A DNA stretch of 64,000 bases from JBPEWY01 sp052032225 (GTDB lineage: Bacteria > Bacteroidota > Bacteroidia > Flavobacteriales > Flavobacteriaceae): the NCBI GenBank assembly GCA_052032225.1, contig JBPEWY010000063.1, forward strand, positions 7,633 to 71,632, read 5' to 3'. Positions within the stretch are counted from its first letter, which is position 1. Each line of letters starts with the position of its first letter. The translations under genes were made by a program, and so were the position numbers. The notes beneath the pieces are model-generated. The model did not search any database. It saw only the letters and a list, made by a program, of their open reading frames with translations, and was not told where the DNA came from. This document shows, piece after piece, positions 18,122 through 26,306 of this stretch.

Positions 18122-19060
18122 TTAGTTAGCACATAGAGTTACAGGTAATAAACCTGGAGTTCCTTCGCCAACTCCAACGGCAAGTAATAGCTCGTCGTTT
18201 GGACCATAAATTTCAAAACTAATTTCTCCATATGTATCACCAGGGAATGTCCAAGTTGCAGATTCAGTTCCAGGAGGAATAGTTACATAAGCTGTTGCGT
18301 CAAATCCGTTATTAGGAGTACACAATCCTTGGCTTTCGTCCATTTCACTTCCTGTATTACTTCCTCCGTAAGGAGAACACATACCAACAACTACTATAGT
18401 TCCATCAATATCTACATGTATACCGTCTCCACCGTTACCATCATTAGTTTGCCATCCGTCACCAAAGGTGTCATGCATTTCAACTCTGTAAGTACCAGGC
18501 TGAGGCGAACATGTAATTAAAGCATTGTATTTAAACGGAGAAGAGTAGAATCCACCGGTAATGATACCTCCGGCACTATCTGCACCGTAAGTTCTACCGT
18601 CAGTAAGATTTAATCTTAACTCAACAATGAATACATCTCCAGGGAAATAGTCGTCAGAGTCAAGTCCCATTGCAGTAGCCATTTCTGCAAAAGTTGCAGT
18701 AATAGTGCCTCTAGGTAAACCTAATGGACCGGTAGTAAATGCAGATCTCTCTATAGTTTTAACAAAAGCATCATTAACTACAGTTTCACCGTTGTCTGGT
18801 GTAAGGTCTCTAATGCTTACGTAAACATCTACGCTTTCCATTAATCCACCATCTTCTTCGTCTTGCGCTTCAACAGTCACAGAGAATTCAGAATCTGGAT
18901 TACTTGAATTTAGTATAGCGTTTTGAACTTCAATGGTTCTTAATACAGCTCCTCTTTCAGGATCAAGAACTATGTCAACTGTATTTTTGCTATCCTCGCA
19001 AGAACTAAAAATTACGAACGAGGAAAATGCTAGTGTTATAAATTTTAATAAATTTTTCAT
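18122..19060 (-). CDS. Lipoprotein encoded in the susC-susD operon
   Basis: A 312-residue lipoprotein (signal ending in FVIFSSC, Cys near residue 21), family not recognised. The first half is beta-rich and Ig-like (VDVYVSIRDLTPDNGE; VIVELRLNLTDGRTYG-like segment). The second half contains YRVEMHDTFGDGWQTNDGNGGDGIHVDIDG, the D-x-(F/W)-GDGW motif found in extracellular beta-sandwich domains, followed by a cysteine-containing loop. Its position 15 nt after susD suggests a surface-exposed accessory binding protein, analogous to SusE/SusF-type proteins, but sequence similarity to those is not evident; this is inference. Confidence 0.7.
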   Translation of the reverse strand: MKNLLKFITLAFSSFVIFSSCEDSKNTVDIVLDPERGAVLRTIEVQNAILNSSNPDSEFSVTVEAQDEEDGGLMESVDVYVSIRDLTPDNGETVVNDAFVKTIERSAFTTGPLGLPRGTITATFAEMATAMGLDSDDYFPGDVFIVELRLNLTDGRTYGADSAGGIITGGFYSSPFKYNALITCSPQPGTYRVEMHDTFGDGWQTNDGNGGDGIHVDIDGTIVVVGMCSPYGGSNTGSEMDESQGLCTPNNGFDATAYVTIPPGTESATWTFPGDTYGEISFEIYGPNDELLLAVGVGEGTPGLLPVTLCAN

Positions 19061-19075
19061 AGTTTTTTAATCTTT

Positions 19076-20851
19076 TTAATTAGCTGGATTAGTTACGCCA
19101 GTATCCCAGAATACTCTTGTAGAGTTATCTGTTCTCTGTTGAATATTAGGATTAGCAATAACTTCGTTTCCAGGATATAAAAATGTTCTTGGGAACGGAC
19201 CAGGGTTAGGCTCTAAGTTTCTTGCTAATGTTCTTGGGTAGCCTGTTCTACGGATAAAGTTATACGCATCACCAGCACCACCATACATAGCAATAAAGTA
19301 TTGCTCTCCTAATATGTCAAACTTGTCCTTTTCAACAGGGAAACCAAAGCCATCAGTTCCAGATGATACAGGAGCATTGTTAAACTCATCAACTTTATCA
19401 GTAACAAAGTTTTCAACTCTAGTTTCGTCTGGAGCTAAGCTTAAATCTGCACCAGAATCTAATGCGCCGAAAGATTGAACTTTTGCGATAGACTCTCTTA
19501 TACCAGCTTCAAAATGATCGGCAGCTGCAGATGTGTTGCCAGTAGCTAAATAAGCTTCTGCTCTCATAAACTCAACATATGACGATAAGTAAATTGGCTC
19601 TATTCCTTGTCCTCCAGCACCAAGACCTCTACCAACTCTTGCGGTTTCGTATCCTGTTAAAGTTGATTGGTCTGCAGATAAAATTGCATAGTCTGGATTA
19701 TCATCAAATCTACCACCAGCTGGGTAAACTCCAGAAGCAGTACGTGTAAAGTTATCTGGAGGGGTACCATCATCATCACCATGCATTCTACCCCAGTAAC
19801 CTAATTTTACAGCACACCAGTATTCTTCATCAGGTGTAAACTCTAAATGAGTTGGCACACTTTCTAAAGAACAAGATAGTGTCTCTCCGTTAGGATCTGC
19901 TGTTAAAATATAGAAGTTTCCATCTCCTTCCCATTGTACTATAAAGTTTGCACCAGGGGTATTAGCATTTTGGCGATAGAAATAATAACGTCTTCTAGGA
20001 TCGTCATCTTCAGTGAAATCTCCCCAAGTCCCTGCCATTAGGTGCATTAACCAGTTAGATTGATAAATGTTAGCTCCATCATCTCTATAATCATTATTAT
20101 AGTCAGGATGACGAGTGTCTGGATTTTGCTCGTTAGTACCGTACTTAAATTCAAAGTCGTCAGCACTTGTCTCTATTACATTGGTAGCATTAATAACAGC
20201 TGTATAATTACCAACTGTTAGGTTAGCTCTCATTTCTAGTGTGTTTGCAAGTTTTATCCACTTGTCTGCATCACCACCATAATAAAGGTCTAAAGCAGTA
20301 CCTGCTGATGCTCCATTTAAAAGAGACTTAGCTTCGCTTAATAAGTCTAATGCAGCAGCATAAACAGCTTCATCATCATCTAGATTAGGAGTAGGGTATT
20401 CTTCTGGGTTATTAGCCTCAGAATAAACAATATCTCCTAAAAAGTCAACAAGTTGCATCATAATATGCGCTTGCATTATTTTAGAAATACCTCTATGAAA
20501 TGCAAGATCATTGTCTGGTGTTACCAAACCTTCAATAGCTGCAATATCAGGTATTATGTCACTATATAAATCACCCCAAGGGCCATTTAATGTACCAGAA
20601 CCAAAGTTGTTAAAGTAGTTTCTACCAAACATATAGTCTATTCTGGCAAGGTCTGCACTTCTGTCATTAAATATAATCATCGCATTACGATAATTTAATT
20701 GAATGTTGTTCAGAAGTAAATCTGGATCTGCTTTATCCGGAGTTAAAGCATTCGGGTTATCTAGCTGTTCTAACTCGATAGTTTCACACGAGTAAAACAA
20801 AGTACCACTAGATGCGAGTAGTAATAATATAAATTTATAAATTCTTTTCAT
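19076..20851 (-). CDS. SusD/RagB family nutrient-binding outer-membrane lipoprotein
   Basis: A 591-residue surface lipoprotein (LFYSC lipobox, Cys near residue 22) that caps the SusC transporter and binds its ligand. Visible SusD features are DLLLNNIQLNYRNAM at the N-terminus, the helical GISKIMQAHIMMQLVDFLGDIVYSE, ADKWIKLANTLEMRANL and a C-terminal YFIAMYGGAGDAYNFIRRTGYPRTL. The gene lies 65 nt after susC and 15 nt before the accessory lipoprotein gene. The substrate cannot be deduced: no glycoside hydrolase, lyase or peptidase is adjacent. Confidence 0.9.
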   Translation of the reverse strand: MKRIYKFILLLLASSGTLFYSCETIELEQLDNPNALTPDKADPDLLLNNIQLNYRNAMIIFNDRSADLARIDYMFGRNYFNNFGSGTLNGPWGDLYSDIIPDIAAIEGLVTPDNDLAFHRGISKIMQAHIMMQLVDFLGDIVYSEANNPEEYPTPNLDDDEAVYAAALDLLSEAKSLLNGASAGTALDLYYGGDADKWIKLANTLEMRANLTVGNYTAVINATNVIETSADDFEFKYGTNEQNPDTRHPDYNNDYRDDGANIYQSNWLMHLMAGTWGDFTEDDDPRRRYYFYRQNANTPGANFIVQWEGDGNFYILTADPNGETLSCSLESVPTHLEFTPDEEYWCAVKLGYWGRMHGDDDGTPPDNFTRTASGVYPAGGRFDDNPDYAILSADQSTLTGYETARVGRGLGAGGQGIEPIYLSSYVEFMRAEAYLATGNTSAAADHFEAGIRESIAKVQSFGALDSGADLSLAPDETRVENFVTDKVDEFNNAPVSSGTDGFGFPVEKDKFDILGEQYFIAMYGGAGDAYNFIRRTGYPRTLARNLEPNPGPFPRTFLYPGNEVIANPNIQQRTDNSTRVFWDTGVTNPAN

Positions 20852-20916
20852 GATATCTTTTTTTTTAGATACTCAACTTTTCTTAAAGGTAGTTGATTTT
20901 ATCTTATTTAAAATTA

Positions 20917-23900
20917 TTAGAATGACGCTTTCACACTAAATCCAATTCTCTTAGAGCTAGGGCCGTTTAAATAATCAAAACCTCTACCGTTTCCAATACC
21001 CACACCTGCAACATTCGGATCGAAATTAGCAGCATCTGGAGTGTTGTATGCATCGTACCATAAATTAAACCCACTAACAGTAAATGAAAGTGAACCAAAA
21101 GGTGTTTTTTCTAAGAATTTTTTAGGCATAGAGTATCCTAAAGAAATTTCTTGTAATCTAATAACAGAGCCGTCATAAACAGTAAGCTCTTTTGGACCAA
21201 ATAGCAAGTTGCTAAAGTAGTACTGAGAGTTGTTTATTTGTATGTTATTTGGCTCTCCTGTTGATTCTTTTACACCAGGTAAAATAAATGTTTCACGTCT
21301 GTCCGGGTTAATTAAACCTCTACCTAAAAGTGTAGCAATAGTTGCCGAAGCAATGTCTCCTCCTTTAGTATGACTTATCTGGAAGTTTAAACTAAAGTTT
21401 TTGTATGAGAATGAATTGATAAAATTCATTACATAATCAGGGTTAGGATTACCAATGATTGGCGTAATTGAACGTCCGTCAGGTAAAACCACATTATCTT
21501 GAATTTTATAGTTACCAGAAGAATCTACTAAAAAGTTACCGTTATCGTCTCTTTCAATTTGAGTACCAACAATAACACCTAATTGCTCTCCTTTAATAGC
21601 AGCATTACCTCCTAAGAAAGCAGCAGTAGAACCTGCGAAAATAATTTGGTCGTCTTCTTGCTCGGTTACAATTTGCTCACTCTGAGTGAAGTTAACTCTT
21701 GTGTTCCAGTTAAATCCATCGCTTTCTGCACTTCTAAAAATATCTACAGCTAAGTCAGCTTCCCAACCACTACCTTCTACCTTACCTACATTTTCTTGCG
21801 TTTGGGTAAATCCAGAACTTGGAGCTAAAGGCTTAAATACGATTAAGTCTTTAGTTGTTCTATCGTAGTATGAAACATTTAAGTTAACTCTGTTATCCCA
21901 GAATCTTGAGTCAAAACCAACTTCAAATTCACTAATAAGCTCAGGCTTTAAATTAGGATTAGCTTTAAAGTTACTTACTGTGTTAGTTACAACACCGCTT
22001 GTTCCTCCAACAAGACCACCGTTAACTTGAGTGCTTTGTCCAACTGTGTTAACTGTTGGATATCCTGTAGGGAATCCTGCAGACTGACCTAAACCAGCTC
22101 TTATTTTAAGATAGTTTAATCCTTTTCCGCTTTCAGATTTTAAGCCTTCAATTGCAGCTGTTGGGATAAATGATGCACTCACACTTGGGTAAAACTTACT
22201 GTTGTTTTCTGTTGGCAAGTTAGAAACCCAGTCATTTCTGGCTGATAATGTTAAATAAGCATAGTTATCATATCCAAAAGATGCTTCACCAAATACACCA
22301 ACAATATTACGTTGTTGCTTGAACTGTATTGGTAATTGGTTCTGGAAGTTAAAGTGTCTGAGAACTCCAAACACTATTTGTCCTGAACTTGCAACACCTT
22401 GCTGATCAAACTCCCTTGAACGGCTTGTTGCACCAGCAACAAAGTTTAAGTTAAGCTTTTGATCGCTCGTAAGGTCATAATTACCGCTTAATGCTAAGTA
22501 ATGATCCCAAATTCTTACGTTGTTATCCCAAGTATCTAGGAAACCAAAAATAGCATCGTCAAAGTTTACACCATTTTTGTTAGAGTGAGCATGGTTTCTT
22601 TCGTTATAGAAATCAACACCGGCTCTATAGGATAGGTTTAAATTATCATTGAAATCGTAAGTTAATTGAGCTGTACCAAATACTCTATTGGTTAACTGGC
22701 CGTTTTGAGCATTCTTAACTGTCCAACGAGGGTTAATAATATCATTACCGTTTCTATAGTAAATACTTCCTCCGTTTTCAGGAATTTCAAACGGTAATCC
22801 CATTAAATCAACATTACGAGGTGTAAAGAATACGTTACCAAATGTAGACCATCCTAATGTACCGTTACCTCTACTGGCAGCAATAGGAGGTGTAATGTAT
22901 CTTGTTCTTGAAAAGTTTAAGGTACCATTAACAGTAAACTTGTTAGAGAGCTTAGCTCTACCACCTACTGATAATGAATTTCTTCTTAATTCGTTTCCAG
23001 GAGTAAATCCTTTATCATCTAAATGACCATAGTTAAGATTGTAAGTTACATTACCATCCGAACTTGCCCCTCTAATGTTTACTGATGTATTACTTACACC
23101 ACCAGTTCTAAAGAATTCTTCAACACTATCATATGGTCTCCACTCGTAGCGCTGACCGGTATAGGTTTGATTTAGAATGTTGTTTCCGTTTAAGAAGTTA
23201 TTTAAGAAAGCAGAAGAACCATATGGGTGTTCTACTGTTCCATCCGGCTGAATTATTCCAGCAGGGTCATTTAAATAACCATCAACTCCATCAGGTCTGA
23301 ATGAAGGTCCCCAGTTACTAAAGAACCATCCAAAAGACTGGTCAAAACCTCCACCGTACTCATCTTGATAATCTGGTAAAGAAGCAATTTCATTGAAGAA
23401 ATAAGATTGGCTAACAGTAATTTCTGTTTTCTTAGGGCCAGCTCCTTTAGCACTTCCAGACTTTGTAGTAATTACAATTACTCCGTTTCTACCAGCAGTA
23501 CCATATAAAGTAGCAGCAGCAAGACCTTTAAGTACGTTTACACTTTCTATGTTGTTAGGGTCTAAATCCAAGAATCTAGAAGAACCCGGGTTACCATCTA
23601 AAAAGTTACCTTGGGCATTTGTATCACTACTAAAAGGCACACCATCTACAACAAAAAGTGCTTGGTTACTACCATTAATCGAGGTGTAACCTCTAATAAT
23701 AACGTTGGTAGCAGAACCTGATGTACCACTTTGAGAAGTGATTTGAACCCCTGATGCTTTACCAGATAAAACTCTAGCTACATCACCTTCGGCTCTTTGC
23801 TCTAGGTCTTCAGAGTCAACCTCACTTACCGCATACCCTAACGACTTTTTCTCTCTTGTAATACCTAAAGCGGTTACAACCACTTCTTCGAGAGTTTGAG

Positions 23901-24195
23901 CATCTTGTTGCATCTGTACATTAATGGTGTTTGACGCACCAACAACACGGGTTTCAGTTTTTTGGCCTATGTAAGTAAAAACTAATGTCTGGCCAACATT
24001 TGCTTGAATGGTATAGTTACCATCAAAATCTGTTTGGGTACCACTAGTGGTACCTTGAACGACAATATTAACTCCAGGAAGCGGTAGCCCGTCTTGGTCG
24101 GTCACCGTACCGGAGATTGTCTTCTGTTGCGCATAGCTTAAATGCACAAAAAACACTAGTAATAGTGTTAGTAATCCACTAAACTTTGTTCTCAT
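20917..24195 (-). CDS. SusC/RagA family TonB-linked outer-membrane transporter
   Basis: A 1092-residue outer-membrane barrel that imports the ligand held by its SusD partner using TonB energy. After a signal peptide ending SYAQ comes a carboxypeptidase-like regulatory domain (ISGTVTDQDGLPLPGVNIVVQGTT to about residue 105), the TonB-box-like EEVVVTALGI, a plug domain (IIRGYTSINGSNQALFVVDGVPF; NVLKGLAAATLYGTAGRNGVIVITTKSG) and a large beta barrel ending with the aromatic KRIGFSVKASF. Residues 20-130 are nearly identical to the second SusC in this window while the barrels differ. It is the first gene of susC-susD-lipoprotein. Confidence 0.95.
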   Translation of the reverse strand: MRTKFSGLLTLLLVFFVHLSYAQQKTISGTVTDQDGLPLPGVNIVVQGTTSGTQTDFDGNYTIQANVGQTLVFTYIGQKTETRVVGASNTINVQMQQDAQTLEEVVVTALGITREKKSLGYAVSEVDSEDLEQRAEGDVARVLSGKASGVQITSQSGTSGSATNVIIRGYTSINGSNQALFVVDGVPFSSDTNAQGNFLDGNPGSSRFLDLDPNNIESVNVLKGLAAATLYGTAGRNGVIVITTKSGSAKGAGPKKTEITVSQSYFFNEIASLPDYQDEYGGGFDQSFGWFFSNWGPSFRPDGVDGYLNDPAGIIQPDGTVEHPYGSSAFLNNFLNGNNILNQTYTGQRYEWRPYDSVEEFFRTGGVSNTSVNIRGASSDGNVTYNLNYGHLDDKGFTPGNELRRNSLSVGGRAKLSNKFTVNGTLNFSRTRYITPPIAASRGNGTLGWSTFGNVFFTPRNVDLMGLPFEIPENGGSIYYRNGNDIINPRWTVKNAQNGQLTNRVFGTAQLTYDFNDNLNLSYRAGVDFYNERNHAHSNKNGVNFDDAIFGFLDTWDNNVRIWDHYLALSGNYDLTSDQKLNLNFVAGATSRSREFDQQGVASSGQIVFGVLRHFNFQNQLPIQFKQQRNIVGVFGEASFGYDNYAYLTLSARNDWVSNLPTENNSKFYPSVSASFIPTAAIEGLKSESGKGLNYLKIRAGLGQSAGFPTGYPTVNTVGQSTQVNGGLVGGTSGVVTNTVSNFKANPNLKPELISEFEVGFDSRFWDNRVNLNVSYYDRTTKDLIVFKPLAPSSGFTQTQENVGKVEGSGWEADLAVDIFRSAESDGFNWNTRVNFTQSEQIVTEQEDDQIIFAGSTAAFLGGNAAIKGEQLGVIVGTQIERDDNGNFLVDSSGNYKIQDNVVLPDGRSITPIIGNPNPDYVMNFINSFSYKNFSLNFQISHTKGGDIASATIATLLGRGLINPDRRETFILPGVKESTGEPNNIQINNSQYYFSNLLFGPKELTVYDGSVIRLQEISLGYSMPKKFLEKTPFGSLSFTVSGFNLWYDAYNTPDAANFDPNVAGVGIGNGRGFDYLNGPSSKRIGFSVKASF

Positions 24196-24207
24196 TTTTT
24201 TTAATTA

Positions 24208-24255
24208 TTTGAATTAGCTGTTACCAAAAATCTTAAATTCATGTTAAAAATCCAA
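24208..24255 (-). promoter_or_regulatory. Candidate promoter and conserved leader of the first susC
   Basis: On the minus strand TTG (24255-24253), a 20-nt spacer and GATTTTTG (24232-24225) approximate the -33/-7 pattern with one mismatch in the -7 element. TTTGG is followed after 5 nt by GCTAATTCAAA (24218-24208), an arrangement repeated exactly in front of the second susC. The message would carry a leader of about 25 nt. Confidence 0.45.
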
Positions 24256-24264
24256 TTTTTTTTA

Positions 24265-24283
24265 CACTTAAATAGTTTAAGTG
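24265..24283. promoter_or_regulatory. Palindrome upstream of the first susC, possible operator
   Basis: CACTTAAA at 24265-24272 and TTTAAGTG at 24276-24283 are perfect inverted repeats around TAG. The site lies about 30 nt upstream of the candidate -7 element, a position suited to an activator or repressor. No regulator gene is adjacent, so the protein is unknown; an incidental AT-rich palindrome is possible. Confidence 0.35.
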
Positions 24284-24796
24284 CTTAAAACTTTCTAAAA
24301 AATGAATTGAATTTTTGATTTTTTTTTAAAGGATGAAGTGTGATAAAGTAAAGTGTATTATAGTATTTTAGGACTTAGGCTTAGGAATTAAAAATGTTTA
24401 TTTAATCTCAAAAAAATAATTCTCAAACCTAACTTTCAGCCGTAAAGAGATAAGGAGTATTAGTTTTTGCTATAATCAGAACCAGAAATGCTCTCGCTGA
24501 GTATACTCGAAGTATTTGGCTGGTAATTTTTTATTGAGAACGATAGCTTAAATCATTTGTTTTTAAATTGAGATTTGTTGACGTTCCTCTATAGGATCTG
24601 TGTTGTATTTTGTAATTTACTACATATTCATTTCATTATCTAATGATTAGAATTTAAATTCTATGTTAAAACGATAATTGGTACAATTTAATTATTGAGT
24701 CTGTTTATTGTACTGTAATACAAATAACATGTTAAACTGTAAAGTAATTTTCAGGTAAATAAATATCGTTGTATTAATCTTGTTTTTACAACATTG

Positions 24797-24831
24797 TATA
24801 AAAAAACCACCAAGATTTTCTTGGTGGTTTT
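24797..24831 (-). terminator. Intrinsic terminator of the second sus operon
   Basis: A 13-bp perfect stem, 24803-24815 with 24819-24831, closes on a TTT loop (AAAACCACCAAGA and its complement). On the minus strand it is followed by a T run (A run at 24801-24806). It lies 20 nt after the susD stop. Confidence 0.88.
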
Positions 24832-24851
24832 ATTTTAAAGTTAGGGGGGTA

Positions 24852-26288
24852 TTATCTATCCCACCAAACTGGAGTGTCCATGTTATCTGGACCTTGCTCA
24901 CTAACTGCTGCATTGTAATTAGCGGCATTTTGAGCAGGCTCTGTGTCTGGATAACCGTGACGAACTGGAATACCGGTTCCGGTTAATGCATCTGGAGCAG
25001 GGCTTAGGTTAGGATAGTCTAAACGTCTCCACTCAAACCATGCTTCAAAACCTTGGTAGAATAATGCTAACCATTTTTGCTCTGCAATTAAATTCATGGC
25101 ATTGTTAGCATCAAAAGCTACATTTGGCTCTGCTAAGTAAGCAGCAATATCTGCTTGGTCTACACCCCATTGCTCCATAGATGAAGTAATTGCCTCTTCG
25201 TAGAAAGTTTGAGTGTCTCCGCTAATCCAGCCTAACTCAACAGCTTCAGCTTTTGAGAAAGCTACTTGAGCGTAGGTGAAAACAACACCTGGGAATGTAG
25301 GATCTTTAATTAAGGCATCGTTCATGAACGATACATCATCGTTAGGAATATCACCTGCATTTGCAATTCCGTAAGGCATACCTACATATTCTCCGCTACT
25401 AACTGCAGGTGCAGCATATTTCTCAATTCTCGGATCGTTTCTGTCTAACATAAAGTCTACGATCACATCACTCATACACTCGTCAGTTCTACCACTGTCA
25501 ACAAAATCATCTTGCCATGGGTTATCAAAATTCTCGTCAGAGATGAATGGGTGGTAGATGTTTTCTGCAGTGCTAGAGATAGCACCAGGTAATGCTTCTC
25601 TAAACTTAGTTGCAGCGTATCCGTTTGGATCTGGATGAACTTTAGACAGACGAAGCGCCATAACTAATTTTAAAGTATTAGCAAACTGAGCCCATCTTGT
25701 CATATCTCCATCAAAGTAGATATCTCCAACAGGACCAGCTCCGGCATCCATCATTGCTAAAGCCTCATCAATCTCATTAAATAAAGAGTCGTAAATAAAC
25801 TCTTGAGAGTCGTACTTTGGTTGTGGGTTGTCTAAACCTTGTAAAGCTTCAGAGTAAGGAATATTACCCCATCTGTCTGTCATGTACTGAAAGTAGTAAG
25901 CTCTTAAGATTTTAGCAACCGCAATTTGGTTGTTGTTAGACCCGTATGCAGCCATAGCTTCGGCTGTTTCAGGGTTTGAGTTAACATCGATTATTGTTTT
26001 TAAAGACAATAATCTGTTGTACAAGTTACCGTAGCTCCAGTGAATAGTTTGGTATCTAGATTCTTCGGTGTACTGAGTTTGCGACAAGTGTTGTACATAG
26101 ATAGATGGAATGTTAGTAGTAACAATGTTACCTATGTTAGCTTGCGCATCTACCAGTAAAGATGACGGAACTACAGAAGACACCTGGTTTGTGTTTTTGT
26201 TGGTATCTCCAAAATCTGCATCATTACAAGCAGTTAACATTGTAAATGCTGCAGAAGCTACAAATAGTTTATTTAAATATTTTTTCAT
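24852..26288 (-). CDS. SusD/RagB family lipoprotein (SusD-like_2 type)
   Basis: A 478-residue surface lipoprotein; the signal ends FTMLTAC with Cys near residue 21. Segments typical of the SusD-like_2 group are VPSSLLVDAQANIGNIV, YVQHLSQTQYTEESRY, KILRAYYFQYMTDRWGNIPYSEAL, ARWAQFANTLKLVMALRLSKV-like helices and LFYQGFEAWFEWRRLDYPNLSPAP close to the C-terminus. It binds the ligand of the SusC partner encoded 18 nt upstream. Substrate unknown. Confidence 0.92.
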   Translation of the reverse strand: MKKYLNKLFVASAAFTMLTACNDADFGDTNKNTNQVSSVVPSSLLVDAQANIGNIVTTNIPSIYVQHLSQTQYTEESRYQTIHWSYGNLYNRLLSLKTIIDVNSNPETAEAMAAYGSNNNQIAVAKILRAYYFQYMTDRWGNIPYSEALQGLDNPQPKYDSQEFIYDSLFNEIDEALAMMDAGAGPVGDIYFDGDMTRWAQFANTLKLVMALRLSKVHPDPNGYAATKFREALPGAISSTAENIYHPFISDENFDNPWQDDFVDSGRTDECMSDVIVDFMLDRNDPRIEKYAAPAVSSGEYVGMPYGIANAGDIPNDDVSFMNDALIKDPTFPGVVFTYAQVAFSKAEAVELGWISGDTQTFYEEAITSSMEQWGVDQADIAAYLAEPNVAFDANNAMNLIAEQKWLALFYQGFEAWFEWRRLDYPNLSPAPDALTGTGIPVRHGYPDTEPAQNAANYNAAVSEQGPDNMDTPVWWDR

Positions 26289-26306
26289 GTGTTTAATTTT
26301 TTAAGA

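Larger units (their letters stand above)
24196..24851. other. 656-nt intergenic region between the two sus operons
   Basis: No coding frame or RNA gene was recognised. On the minus strand it begins with the terminator of the second sus operon (24797-24831) and ends with the candidate promoter and leader of the first susC (24208-24255). Just upstream of that promoter is a perfect dyad with 8-bp arms, CACTTAAA-TAG-TTTAAGTG, at 24265-24283. The middle, about 24290-24790, is AT-rich and shows no clear signal to my reading. Confidence 0.6.

Noticed and set aside
24290..24790. Hidden small gene or RNA in the long gap between the sus operons
   Set aside because: Checked for start-to-stop frames with a protein-like composition and for strong stems; nothing beyond the signals already listed.
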